Shown: positions 34,531 to 45,562 of the stretch, in pieces
Layout of the letters: each line of letters opens with the position of its first letter
Position numbering within the stretch: position 1 is the first letter of the stretch
NCBI GenBank assembly: GCA_020726505.1
Contig: JAHLEZ010000001.1
Location: forward strand, 4,092,001-4,156,000
Direction: 5' to 3'
Length of the DNA stretch: 64,000 nucleotides
Source: Leptodontidium sp. MPI-SDFR-AT-0119
Taxonomy: Eukaryota; Ascomycota; Leotiomycetes; Helotiales; Leptodontidiaceae
Translations under genes and position numbers: made by a program
Notes under the pieces: generated by a model
Databases searched by the model: none
What the model was told of the DNA's origin: nothing
What the model saw: the letters and a program-made list of their open reading frames with translations, nothing else

Positions 34531-35680
34531 GCATTTGATTTCCGGTTGTTAGGGCGTATGGCATCTTTTCTTTTGATTGGTAGGGCGGGGGATCTCGTAT
34601 TTGACCACAGGAGTTGCTATGATTCAGCGAGGTATGGGGGATAAGGATATGGGAACTCCAGCGCATGGCTTGGGAATTGGGCTGGTATTGAACCTCGAGA
34701 ATCACATTCCGAGTTAGCCACCATCTGGGTTAGGGCAATGAGTACTGGTGTACAGGTCTAACATAGTTTTCTTACTTATTGCAACATACCCTTGAGATTG
34801 ACATTGTTTGCCAATCAATGTGTCTTGTGATTCACAACTCTTAAATGTCAAAATAAATACAGCCTTTGGCGATAGTTCCATTTCCAAGTGGAAGTTTCAA
34901 CTAGGTGAGATTTTCCACTAGTCATGTCGTAAACTTTGTTGTTTCGTACTGTTGCTCGTATGCATTCGCCTTGTATTATATTGACTTTTAGTCTCTTGCA
35001 GATTTTTGTATCTCTATTTGTGCAAATATCACAGACTCATCACTTACACTTTCTTGGATTTCTCTATACCGGTAATTTCTAGTGGCACTAGTAAATACAC
35101 CCTTCCTTAAATCTCACCACTTTCACATGGAACGGACCGACTCCGGATCGAGATTCACTGCAGGGGGATCGTCGGCACGCACCTCCAGACAGAACAAGCA
35201 GAAGCGCCAATGTTGCCAAGTAGAAACGGAAATTCGAAACGCACCAACATGACGACGAGAAAGGGTGAGGGTCCAGTATCCACCCGGAAATGCAACCATT
35301 GTCCAGACGGTACTCGGGCTCGTAAGTTGCTTGGCCGTCCCATATAGAGCTTGTACAGTTGCCCCTTTCGAGCCCTGTATCCGGGACGCCGTGCGGAGGT
35401 GGGTGGAGTAGGAAGCACTCCGTACTTCCCTATCCTAGGTGATCTGAATATATTGCTCGTCCGGTGTATATCCTCTTGGCCCTTGATTTTTCCGCGCCGG
35501 GCGAGGGGATGGAATGGATTGGGATGGGGTGACCTTGCTGTGGTATGTAGGTATATAAGTGGATGTTTCCTGTGCTTTGTTTCTTTGAAAAGTTTTAAAA
35601 GTACAGTCTTTTCTACGACTTTCGTTTTTACACTCGCTCCTGTTTCTAGGTTGACTTTGTTCTCAACGTCCATCTTCATC
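34531..35680. other. Intergenic, 1.15 kb; GH105 promoter on the right
   Basis: 3' flank of the membrane-protein gene and the promoter of the GH105 gene, with a TATATAAG at about 35551-35558 some 125 bp before the ATG. No gene seen. Confidence 0.55.
35393..35410 (+). promoter_or_regulatory. Pair of candidate CreA (carbon-repression) sites
   Basis: GCGGAG (35393-35398) and GTGGAG (35405-35410) both fit the SYGGRG consensus of the fungal repressor CreA and are 6 bp apart, about 275 bp before the GH105 start. Such hexamers are common by chance; the pairing and position before a plant-polysaccharide enzyme gene are the only support. Confidence 0.3.
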
Positions 35681-37030
35681 ATGAAGCGTTTCGCATCTGC
35701 TCTTGGCCTGGCGGCGACTGTCAGTGCCGCAGGAAATTGCTCGTCTCCTAGACTGTCTGTCCAGGGAGCTGACACAATTCTTTTACGAAACTATGCTTCG
35801 GGACTGAGGAATGGTGCACCGTATGTCAATTATGAGCATGGTGTTGGATGGAGAGCTCTAGAGATGGTCTACAATACCACTAGTAATACAAAATACCTCG
35901 ACCATATCAAGACCGGCGCGAATCAGGTCGTTACGGCTGATGGAGGACTCAATGATTACGACTTGGGTTATTATACGCTCGATGATATCAGGATTGGAGA
36001 GAGTTTGATATACTTGTAAGTCTAATATATACTTCACAAATTACCAAAAAATGTCACAAGACATGGGGAGCACACTGACAGGAAATAGACACAAGGAGAC
36101 CGGCGAGGCCAAATATAAAGGTGCTGCCGACCTTTTAAGAAGCCAACTCCAAACCAACCCTCGCAACCCTGAAGGCGGTTTCTGGCATCGCTCTACATAC
36201 CCCAACCAGATGTGGCTCGATGGCTTGTACATGGTTTCGCCCTTCTACACCCACCACACCGCATACTACGCACCAGACAACACGACCGCCTTCGACGATG
36301 TCATCAAGCAATTCACCCTCACGCACACCAACTGTGTGAACTCCAACGTCAACCAGACAGGTCTCCTGAAGCACGGCTATGACTCAAGCCGCACCGCCGT
36401 ATGGGCCGACGCAGCCACGGGCGCAAGTCCAGAAGTCTGGGACAGGGCCTTGGGATGGTACGTCATCGCCATCGTCGACGTGCTGGACTACCTCCCCTCC
36501 ACTCACCCGGGCGTCGCGACACTGATCGCTATCCTCGAGGAGAATATCGCAGCTATCAAGAAAGCTGTCGACGCGGACTCGAAGATGTGGTGGTTGGTTA
36601 TGGGACAGCCTGGGCGAGAGAAGAATTATATCGAGAGTAGCGGGACGGCGATGTTTATCTATGCTATGCTTAAGGGTATCCGTATGGGGTATTTGGATAG
36701 TGAGACGTATTTGGAGACAGCGACTGTGGCGTATGAGAAGATGGTTGAGAGGTTTGTTAGTGTGAATGCGGATGGGGGATTGGATTGGGCGGGGACTGTT
36801 AGTGTGGGGAGTTTGAGTGGGAAGGGGGATTATGATGTGAGTTTCTCTTCTTTTTCTATTAATTTTCCTGCTTTTGTTGCTTGGTTGTTGTGTTGGTGAG
36901 TGGGATGTTGAGAGAACCTTGCTGATGTGGAATATAGTACTATGTCTCTGTTGCGTTGTCGACGAATGATTTGAAAGGTCTTGGACCTTTTATCTTCGCT
37001 AGTGTTGAGTATGAGAAGGCTGTGTGTTAG
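35681..37030 (+). CDS. Secreted GH105 unsaturated rhamnogalacturonyl/glucuronyl hydrolase
   Basis: Hydrolyses the 4,5-unsaturated uronic acid left at the non-reducing end by pectin (rhamnogalacturonan) lyases. Exons 35681-36015, 36089-36836 and 36938-37030 give 391 aa, the standard size for the family. A signal peptide is evident (MKRFASALGLAATVSAAG). GH105 hallmarks follow: VNYEHGVGWRALEMVY, YTLDDIRIGESL (Asp of the substrate pocket), GGFWHRSTYPNQMWLDGLYM with the catalytic-region Asp, a HGYD...WADAATGASPEVWDRALGWY block with the conserved W-x-R-x-x-GW, and YIESSGTAMFIYAMLKG. The last 31 residues are in exon 3 and end EYEKAVC. Introns are 73 and 101 nt. Likely induced by pectin and repressed by glucose; no pectin-lyase neighbour is present, so it is not in a CAZyme cluster here. 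Confidence 0.93.
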
Positions 37031-37576
37031 AGAGTGCCTTCTTGATAAGATGAGGAAGTTGTGGTTATTCTGGAGCTGGGTATTGCGTGTTGAGTTGTGT
37101 TGAGAGGGAGGTTTGGGGTTTGTATATATATTTCTGTTCACCACCATACATAGATTTGAATTTACCAAAAGTTGTAAGCTGGTTTCGTTTAGTATTATGC
37201 TATTCCAGACTGATGGTGATCCAGGTAAGAGAGTCCTTGGTGATTACCGAGCACGCCGCTGCCGACCGTCTCGCTTACGCTTTTTCAGGATTACTCAACT
37301 CTTTCTAAGGGGAGATAGAGTTAGTTTGCGATGGGGTAGAGAATGAGATGATTGCTCTCTGGAAAGAAGTACGGGCTTCTTTATTTGTTAGCGTCTTCGG
37401 TTTGTCGAATCTTTTTGAGACGAGGCAGGCCTTTCATTCACCAAGTCCCTCTCGTAACATGTTCGTAGAAACTGTGATGAGTCACACATTGGGCTTTAAA
37501 CCTAGGTCAAATATACTGGGAGGAGTTTTGATGGAATTAAGGAGAGTATGTGTCCCAGGGGCAAGGTGGAAACATA

Positions 37577-37820
37577 CGAGGCTGGCCAAGTTCGTCTCCG
37601 GTGAAGCGAGTTACTTTCACCTATACAATTCACTTTAAATATCAAAACTAAGGCTTACTTGAACCCGAGCTCGGCTTTTCCTTAGATTCAATGTTTTGAA
37701 ATGATTTAGCGACTTTGAACAGGCTTTCATTCATGGATATATCTAAGTAATAAATAGAGCGAAGACTACCTAGGTATCTGAGTAGTCATCACTTCACCGG
37801 AGACGAATTTGGCCGCCTCG
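37577..37820. mobile_element. MITE-like element, 244 bp with ~32-bp terminal inverted repeats
   Basis: The left end begins CGAGGCTGGCCAAGTTCGTC (arm 37577-37609). The right end, read in reverse complement, begins CGAGGCGGCCAAATTCGTCT (arm 37789-37820). Over about 32 bases the arms differ by one indel and two or three substitutions. The element is flanked on both sides by ATA (37574-37576 and 37821-37823), compatible with a TA or 3-bp target-site duplication. The interior is AT-rich and non-coding. This is the structure of a non-autonomous DNA transposon, with TA favouring a Tc1/mariner-type origin; superfamily assignment is inference. Confidence 0.6.
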
Positions 37821-38539
37821 ATACCAAGTGACAGCACAAGGAACTAATTGCTATTACTTGATCTGGGATTGAGGAGTTTGCGCCTGATGGGTGTATATTT
37901 TCATAATGTTGGTATAATCTTTGCAGATCGGATTTCATGGATGAGGATCATAGGGATGACCGAATCAGTCCATGTCTTGGATCAAGGAGGGTGCTCGGCT
38001 TCGAGCCTTGAGCAGAGAGAGCTCTGAGAGCAAGAGAAACTTTTGATTTAGTCGCTCAGAAAATTAAAGATGGGTCCATGGCAGAGATTAAATGCCCTAT
38101 GAGCCTTTATTTTAGCAGATGACCGAAAGGGGGTAATAAGGGGATGGGGGCTCAAAATCAACGAGTCAACCAGGTGTAGAAACTCTTGAAGCTGGCAACG
38201 CTGATGCTCTATAAAACATTCCCCGTGATGGCAGAACCGAATTGATATCATATTTAACAGTTGGTGATTAAAGTGAGGGGGCGGAACGCGAAAAGGTTAT
38301 TGTCTATGGCAATTTAAAATCATTTTATTGTTTTCCCACTTCTGCCTACATCATTTCTCATAGGCCTTTCTCGAAGGGAGAGTCTCTCTTGTGACAGGAT
38401 CTCAAGTCACATTCTTGATCTTCGAGCGAGAGCTTATGGTTCTTTCGTTTTAGCACCTTTGATTGCCTTATGCACATCTTCTTTGTCGAGGTTCAATAAT
38501 TGGCTCCAGAGTCCAGCGCAACTACAAGTAGAGAGATGT

Positions 38540-38562
38540 GGGAGGGGGAGGGGGAGGGGGGG
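38540..38562 (+). other. Canonical G-quadruplex motif
   Basis: G3-A-G5-A-G5-A-G7: four G-runs with single-A loops, the most stable class of predicted intramolecular quadruplex. Intergenic, about 530 bp upstream of the RanBP1 start codon. Confidence 0.7.
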
Positions 38563-39088
38563 ATAACTTAATGTAGCAGCGATGAAGGCCACGCATACAT
38601 ACAGAGTAGAATCAGACAGTACGATTAAATATTGTTTGTACGCCAGTTGGACCCAGGGGAAACATGCTAAATCCAGCGGACCGCACCGAAGCTTCAGGGC
38701 ATGCGCTACTGAACATTCAGGCTTCCGAGTACTATTTTGTCTTAGCCATGGAAAGTTTTTGCTTCTTCACGCAGTAAAAACTTCCTCGATGCTGGATTTA
38801 AAAATAAGTGGACTTGTTGTTTGATAAATGTTCCTCACCGTAAGCAATGTCAAATTCGCTAAAGTAAACATTGATGGGGAGCTTTCAACCCCTCCAAAAA
38901 AAGACGCGCTAGTCCAAAAATCTCGGTTACGAAAGTTAGGTGCAAACATCCACACCGTGGAGGGGCTCTAGTGGACAACTCATATTCTCGACCACCACCC
39001 TACATCTACAGCATCTTTCGGTCAAGATCGCACTCCTTCCAGATCACAAACCCCCGCATATTCCATTTCAATACCTACAATAATCAAC

Positions 39089-40091
39089 ATGGCGGACGCC
39101 ACGACTGAACCCAAGCTTGCTCCAGCAGAGACTGAGAAGCCCCTCCAAGTTGAGGCAAAGGATGAGGCTCCAAAGGAGACTCCAGCGGTACGCGCCATCG
39201 GCCCCTTGATACAACTTGATGTTATTTGGAGCTTCAAAGCTGACTTTGATGATAGACCTTGACTGAGCAGGCCACCACCGCAGCTTCTACTGCTGCTACC
39301 ACCGCAACGACCGCCGCTTCCAACGTCGCCGATAACATGTTCTCTATGTTTGGAGGAGGAGCCAAGAAGGAGAAGGTCGAGGACGAGGACCGTGGAGATA
39401 ACTCCGGATCTGCAAAGGCGCAGAAGGCTGCCGCTGCTGAGGAGAACCCAGAGGTATTTGGAATTCCATATCAAAACAACAACACAGAACAAACAAACAA
39501 CAAGGACTGACATATTGCACACAGGAGGAAGCCCCGGAGTCTGAGGATGTCCACTTCGAGCCTGTCATTCGCCTCACCGAGAAAGTCGACGTCAAGACCA
39601 ACGAGGAGCTCGAGGAGCAGACCTTCAAGATGCGCGCTAAGCTCTTCAAGTTTGTCCGTGAGTCCAACGAGTGGAAGGAGCGCGGTACTGGTGATGTTAG
39701 ACTGTTGAAGCACAAGGAGAACGGCAAGACTAGATTGGTTATGCGAAGAGATAAGACTTTGAAGGTCTGCGCCAACCACTACGGTATGCTTCTAGTCTAG
39801 GTGGTGTCTGTGAATATGTGCTGATGATATAATCTAGTTGTCCCTGAGATGAAGCTCTCTCCCAACGTTGGCAGTGACCGTAGTTGGGTCTGGAATGCTG
39901 CTGCTGATGTCAGTGAGGGTGAACCAGAGGCACAAACTCTTGCTATTCGTTTTGCCAACTCTGAGAGTAAGCATCCTGGATCCACATTCGAAGCTCCATA
40001 GCTAATGTATTTTGCAGACGCCAACCTCTTTAAGGAGGCATTCATCAAGGCTCAACAGGAGAACGAGGCTCTGTTCAGCGCGGCCGCTTAA
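39089..40091 (+). CDS. YRB1: Ran-binding protein 1 (Yrb1/RanBP1)
   Basis: Cytoplasmic cofactor that binds Ran-GTP and, with RanGAP, releases export complexes. Five exons (39089-39187, 39271-39453, 39525-39783, 39838-39966, 40018-40091) join to 247 aa. The N-terminal 100 residues are Ala/Thr/Glu-rich and disordered and include [14 protein letters not shown]. The Ran-binding domain follows: [40 protein letters not shown] in two parts, [76 protein letters not shown]. All are in the order of the RanBP1 fold. Every intron has a good donor, and the domain reads continuously across three junctions, which confirms the model. Confidence 0.96.
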
Positions 40092-40883
40092 TTGGATTCC
40101 ATGGCAATGGAACCTTTCAACACCTCTGGATTTGATCGCAGCACATCACACAGCACATCACAGCATAGACCCCCAAAAATCACGAAAGTTACGAAACCCC
40201 CCCTTTTACAACTTCATTTCCCACGATCGACACCCCCATAAGCGCGATGCTTTTTTCGAGCAATCTTTGGTATCACCGGAGGTAGATCTGGACATTTAAG
40301 GTGGTCTTGGTCTCATCCGGGCAGCATGGTTCGTGGAATGACGACGGTGGAGGAACTGAAATTCTGAGATTGTCTTCAGCCTCAAGGCTGAGGCATCATA
40401 TTGTAGTTAGACTAAATAGCAGTCCCTCTTTGTCCCCCTCATTTTGACTCTAATTATTATGAATGGTGAGGGTTTTATGAATCCAAAGTAACGATATTCT
40501 GGAGAAACTCCTTGCTAGTGCCAAATTTGTTGCATGGCCATTCAAAACAGAACAAAGTTTCGCACAATAAGATGGCAATACCTTCAGCTCTGGCAAACTA
40601 CCTCCTTTTGTTACTATTCACCATAACCTTAAGCTTAAGATAATAGGTAAATTTCTACTTCGTTGCTTACCATTGTCCTTTAACAAAACCCAAGTGTAGC
40701 ACTAACGCTTCTCGCTGCTTTCACGTTCTGTAGCCAGCCACTTGCGTCCAATCCAAACCCCACCATCCAACCTTCCGCGCAAGTCGTCCCTGTCGCGTCG
40801 CATGAACCTCCGCACCCTCCTTCAAAACACCCATTCGACCTCTCCACAACTCAACCCTTACGAACCTCACAATATCATTCAAA
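40092..40883. other. Intergenic, 0.8 kb
   Basis: RanBP1 3' UTR with a short AGCACATCAC direct repeat (about 40138-40163), then AT-rich DNA and the Taf14 leader, which is rich in CCAAC/CCACC. No gene seen. Confidence 0.6.
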
Positions 40884-41809
40884 ATGGTCGCCGATGTGAG
40901 TATTCTTTCCCACAATCTCAAGAAGCTTTCCCGGTTCGGAATCGATTATGTGAATAATAGCTAACTGTTCCTAGATCAAGCGTACCGTGAAGCTCGTCAC
41001 GGAGCAGCGCAACATGTACGTGGAGTCCACAATCCGCCGCAGAATAGCAGAAAGACCTATTACTAATAATACGACTCAGTGACAAGCCGTCTGATATGGA
41101 GGGCTTCCCAATGAAGAGCTGGAACATCGAGGTCTACCTTCTTGATGAAGCAGGCAATGAGAAGCCTGCCAACTGCTTTACCAAAGTGGTTTACAACCTT
41201 CACCCTTCATTCGCAAACCCCGTCCAAAGTACGTGTCTCTATCTGCGATGGTCGAAGCTTGCTAATTGCTTGCGTTTGCAGCCTTTCACGAAGCTCCATT
41301 TAGATGCGAAAACGAGGGCTGGGGAGAGTTTGACATGACGATTGACCTCTACACCACCGAGAAAGGCGGCAAGAACTCCATCGCACACGACCTGAACTTT
41401 GCCAAACCTCGTTACGAGGCTAAGCATGTTATCGTCTTCAAGAACCCCAATACCTCGCTCATCAATGCCCTAAAAGAGACTGGTCCTGTTCCTGGAGATG
41501 AGAATGGGCGCAAGAAGGAGAAAAAACCATCATCGAAGAAGTCCGGAGCAGTCGATATGGAGAAGTTGGCGGAGGCTCTGGTCAAGTTGAACGAGGATGA
41601 TCTGCTTCATGTGGTCCAAATGATCCACGACAACAAGTCCGAGGATACATACACCAAGAACGACATTGAGCGTAGGTCCTGCTGCCCTGTCCTTTTTGAA
41701 TATAACTGACCAATTCACAGAGGGCGAGTTTCATGTTGACCTTTATACCTTACCGGACACCTTAATCAAGATGCTGTGGGATTTCGTATCCACTGCAGGC
41801 CGAGCTTAG
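40884..41809 (+). CDS. TAF14: YEATS-domain protein of Taf14 type
   Basis: Small YEATS protein that reads acylated histone lysines and is shared by TFIID, TFIIF, SWI/SNF, INO80 and NuA3 in yeast. Five exons (40884-40895, 40975-41015, 41080-41228, 41282-41671, 41721-41809) give 226 aa; the first coding exon is only 12 nt (MVAD). The N-terminal YEATS domain shows IKRTVKLVTEQRNI, WNIEVYLLDEAGNE, FTKVVYNLHPSFANP, TFHEAPFRCENEGWGEFDM and IDLY. Its aromatic and GWGEF residues form the acyl-lysine pocket in the family. A Lys-rich linker (GRKKEKKPSSKKS) leads to a helical C-terminus (EKLAEALVKLNEDDLLHVVQMIHDN ... FHVDLYTLPDTLIKMLWDFV, in two parts), matching the Taf14 extra-terminal (ET) interaction domain. 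Length fits Taf14 rather than Yaf9 or Sas5, although Yaf9 is the alternative. Confidence 0.9.
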
Positions 41810-42292
41810 AGCGCAAGTGTACCGTCGATCGATTTATGCCAAATCTTCTATATTGCAATTCTCCTTTGAGTTCGCATGCATAGCAGGCTGGGTTCACAGG
41901 GGCTTTTCTTTGCTTTGTTCAGGTTGCGAAATGGCGTTTTCTGCGATATGGGTTGGGACAGGCATGATTTCTACAAATCTTCTAATCATTCATGAGCTCT
42001 TTCAGGCTGGCGTACAAAGGCGGCGCGCGACAAACATGGACTGTATCTATGGTAGCGAGGATTAAAGACACTCTCTACACATGAGTGGAGGGTCTTATCT
42101 GGCTGGGAAAGAATGGGCATACCAAATAGCGCTGGCATTTAGGTATTGAGCGCGAGAACTGCCATAGCTTTCGTGTCATATTTCGCAGCAGGGGGTATCT
42201 AAAAGCAAAATTCTACCAACTGTGCCGGTACTCCTATGCGCCTTGTGATGCATTGTGATCCCTCCCAAACGCCCAAACCCTGAAGGCATGCT
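41810..42292. other. Tail-to-tail spacer, 0.5 kb
   Basis: 3' flanks of the Taf14-like gene and the minus-strand DUF4604 gene. No gene seen. Confidence 0.6.
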
Positions 42293-42796
42293 TCATTCGT
42301 CATCCCCGAAGCTCAGCTTGATCTTCTTGCCCTTCTTAGCAGATTTGCCCTTTTCTGCCTTCCCAGGCTGACTTGATGCAGACTTGTCCACAGGAACTTT
42401 GGCCACAGGGGCTTCATCCTCTCCCTCTCCTCCCACGACCTTGCCCGCTTTCCTCTTCTTGCTTGCCCCAATAGCAGCGACCTTCTCCTTGCTCTCCTTT
42501 CCCTCATCCCCCTTCACAGGAGTCTCTTTCCCGCCCTCAGCCTTGTCACCATCCTTTCCTTCCTCCTCTCCAGCCTCTCGCGCCTCCCACTCGCTCTTCG
42601 TCAATGTCTCTCCACTCCCCTCATCAAAATACACCGGCTCATCCTCCGCCTCGTCTTCAGCAGTCCGCGCTTTCTTGGGCCTCGCAACAGTGTACTCGTG
42701 TCTGCCATCGCCGGCATTATTGTTTGCCCTCAGACGGGCGAGGAAGGGCGGCAGGCTGTCATCGTAATGCAGATTCTTGGAGGTTATTTTGGACAT
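42293..42796 (-). CDS. DUF4604-domain protein (167 aa)
   Basis: Intronless minus-strand gene. It starts MSKITSKNLHYDDSLPPFLARLRA, the conserved N-terminal signature of DUF4604 (short basic start, N-L-x-Y, then PPFLARL), followed by VYFDEGSGETLTKSEWEARE. The remainder alternates Glu/Gly and Lys tracts (ASKKRKAGK, KSAKKGKKIKL) and ends LSFGDDE; the short C-terminal L-S-F-x-D/E is another family mark shared with the animal KIAA1143-type proteins. Probably nuclear from its basic patches. Molecular function of the family is unknown to me. Confidence 0.88.
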   Translation of the reverse strand: MSKITSKNLHYDDSLPPFLARLRANNNAGDGRHEYTVARPKKARTAEDEAEDEPVYFDEGSGETLTKSEWEAREAGEEEGKDGDKAEGGKETPVKGDEGKESKEKVAAIGASKKRKAGKVVGGEGEDEAPVAKVPVDKSASSQPGKAEKGKSAKKGKKIKLSFGDDE

Positions 42797-43843
42797 TTCA
42801 GCGGCTTGAGCTTTTGTGGATTTGGTGTTTGCGACTTGAGTTGAGGTTCTTTTATGATCGGTACTTGTGTTCTGGCATCCCTGCTGGACTTAAGAGGTGC
42901 TTAAACCAGCGCTATTCTAGCGGAATTGGCGTCTGGGTGACAGATGGGATGACGATGTTTGTAGGAGCAAAGTTGTTTGTGTAAAGTCGCGGGTGGGGAT
43001 AAAGACTATTCTTTGGCTTTGAAGTGAGGTCTATTTGGCTAGTTCTATCTAAGGATACGAAATCTAAGCCTCGAAGCATTGAAGATTGAGAAAGCAAGAT
43101 TCAGCCTCGTCTGTTATCAAGAAACTAATACGGGCAATTTCCAGACTTGCCTGGTTTGAGTCTAGTGGTATAGAAGTAGCACCTGGGTTTTGATGGATGT
43201 TCCGCAAAGAGATAGCTAGGGAGAAGTCGAAGTGCCCAACGTTGTAGAATTGGCATGCGTGGGCTTTTACTTAAATTTAAAATGTTATTCTTCGACATCG
43301 ATTTGGTAAACATTTCCATCTAACATTTCGACAAAGCCCGTCCTCAGGCAATTTTGAGTTCCATTGGCTATTGCTGCAGGGGCGGCTCTGCCAAGTACTT
43401 TTTAGCCGATTTTGTAGAGGGCCAGAATATCTCCCCTATCGCAAAGCAAGCAGACAAACGACCTGTCCTAAACCACCATCAGACCTCGCTGCCCTGCAAA
43501 GGCATCGCCCAACGACCATTCCGCTTGCCATCGAATGCCCTATTATCCTCGTCTGTCTCCTCCAGCTGTGTGCTGAAGGCGGGCTCAACGACCTAACGCG
43601 TCATCGCAGACGAAACCCAATTACTTCTTTCCAGAGGGCTTCTCCTCCATCCACTCGTTACAAGCGTCGTCCAGGTCAACCGATAGGGCTTTTCCAACGC
43701 CCTCTATACCTCTTCGATTCAATCCTGCGCTTCCCAATACTTATTGTAATACAAACGGCTCTCTGTGGAGTCCATTGACGACCTGGGGCAAGCACCCCCT
43801 ATAACGAACATTTTCCCAACGAACCGCCAACACATCCACATCA
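42797..43843. other. Divergent spacer, 1.05 kb
   Basis: Promoters of the DUF4604 gene (left) and the mannosyltransferase gene (right). ORFs at 43354-43778 overlap in two frames and are unsupported. Nothing else recognised. Confidence 0.55.
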
Positions 43844-45562
43844 ATGGGTTTCGTACAGAGAGTCCTCAAGAGGATTCCCACTTCGTCGGCGCCCGTGCCT
43901 ATACTCGACGAGGTTAAGACGAAGCCAAAGACAAGCTCCAGATTGGCGTTCTTCAGGCGGCCGTTGAGATTAAAGGGCAACTCTAGCATTTCGATACCCC
44001 TGGGCGTTGTTCTCCTTTTCCCATGCATCGTTGTAGTATTGATATTGGTGCTATTCGTACGACATCCTAAGTCAGGAGTCGGGATCTTAATGCCCGCTGG
44101 AGCGCCGCCAGCCATCAGGTAGGCAGACCTCATCCCAATTGAGGTTGAGAGATAGGCTAACGGGTTTTCCCTTGTAGGAAAATTAGTGAAGACCACGACA
44201 AGGTCTTTGTGACGGGATGTCTGGAGCCGGATACCTCGAAACCGAGAGCGAATGCGGCGTTTGTGGTGTTGGCAAGAAATAAGGAGTTGGATGGTGTCAT
44301 CCAATCCGTCAAGTCCATCGAGCGACATTTCAACAGATGGTACCATTACCCATATGTCTTCCTTAACGATGCGGAGTTCAACTCGACATTCAAGGAGACG
44401 ATCCAGAACTATACAAGTGGCACCGTGGAATTTGGAACCATCGACCCCAAGATGTGGGGATTCCCAGATTGGATCGACCCCAAGGTTGCAAAGGAGGGTA
44501 TCGCCAAGCAGGGAGATGCTGCTATCATGTACGGTGGAATGGAGAGTTACCACGCCATGTGCAGATTCTACTCAGGGTATGTGCAGCTGGACTAACAGAT
44601 GAGAATTAAGGCTGACAAATTGGCCAGATTTTTCTACAAGCATGAGCTCTTGCAAAAGTACGAATGGTACTGGCGTCTGGAGCCAGAGATCAAGTACTTC
44701 TGCGACATTACCTAGTACGTTTAATCCGCTGGGCACACTTTGGACCTCAACTGACACAAAACAGTGATCCATTCTTGAAGATGATCGAAACGAACAAGAC
44801 CTATGGATTTACAATTGCGGTCAAGGAACTGAAGGAGACTGTACCAAACATTTTCCGTTATGCCTCCGCATACAAGCGAATGAACAACCTTACTTCCCAG
44901 GGGCTGTGGGAGATGTTTGTGGAGCCTCAACCCGAAGAAAAGAAGGAGCCAGAAGAGTCCAAGAATTCTCTCCCAGAAGAAATTCTTCGTGGTGACCCAT
45001 CCCGCGCCTCGCTGCCAGATATCGACCCAGAATCTATGGAGGGAGAGAAATACAACATGTGCCATTTCTGGTCGAATTTTGAGATTGCAAGACTCAGTTG
45101 GTTCAGAAGTAAGGAATATGAGGACTTCTTCCAGATGATGGATCGCAGTGGAGGATTTTGGATGGAGCGAGTAAGCTTCCCTTTCAATGTTTGACCTGGA
45201 TTTTGCTAATAGGATTACAGTGGGGAGATGCACCCATCCACTCACTTGCTGCTGGAGCACTACTCGCCACTCGCGACATTCATTACTTCCGAGACTTTGG
45301 TTACAGACATACAACCATCCAGCATTGCCCTGCAAATGCGCCCGCACGCCAGTTGCCCCGTATTCCATTCCTGGAATCCACTACCGCCGACGAAAAGAAG
45401 AGGAGAGAAGAAGATGAGTACTGGGACTCATGGGATGCAGTCAAGGAGAACGGTGTAGGATGTAGATGTAGATGCGACACAGATATTGTTGATGTGGAAG
45501 GAAAGCAAGGCTCATGCCTAGCAGAGTGGGTCGACGTGGCCGGTGGTTGGGCAAGCCCTTGA
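43844..45562 (+). CDS. GT15 alpha-1,2-mannosyltransferase (Kre2/Mnt1/Ktr family)
   Basis: Golgi type II membrane enzyme that adds alpha-1,2-mannose from GDP-mannose to O- and N-linked glycans of cell-wall proteins. Five exons (43844-44118, 44178-44576, 44628-44714, 44765-45170, 45221-45562) give 502 aa. A cytosolic basic tail is followed by a signal anchor at about residues 50-72 (IPLGVVLLFPCIVVVLILVLFV). Conserved blocks in order: RANAAFVVLARNKELDGV, SIERHFNRWYHYPYVFLND, WGFPDWID, GGMESYHAMCRFYSGFFYKH, YEWYWRLEPEIKYFCDITYD (the YRLEP-type metal/nucleotide site), NMCHFWSNFEIARL (containing the proposed catalytic Glu), WGDAPIHSLAAGALL, and a C-terminal Cys-rich CRCRCD segment. A Pro/Glu-rich insertion (about residues 292-330) distinguishes it from short Kre2 forms and suggests a Ktr4-like branch; this is uncertain. 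Confidence 0.95.

Larger units (their letters stand above)
37031..39088. other. Intergenic, 2.1 kb, containing a MITE-like element and a G4 tract
   Basis: AT-rich and without convincing ORFs. It contains the 244-bp inverted-repeat element and the G-run listed separately. The last 100 bases (CACCACCCTACATCTACAGC...) are the RanBP1 leader. Confidence 0.55.

Noticed and set aside
43354..43778. Overlapping ORFs upstream of the mannosyltransferase
   Set aside because: They occur in two frames over the same bases, with no ATG context or family signal; most likely promoter and leader sequence.
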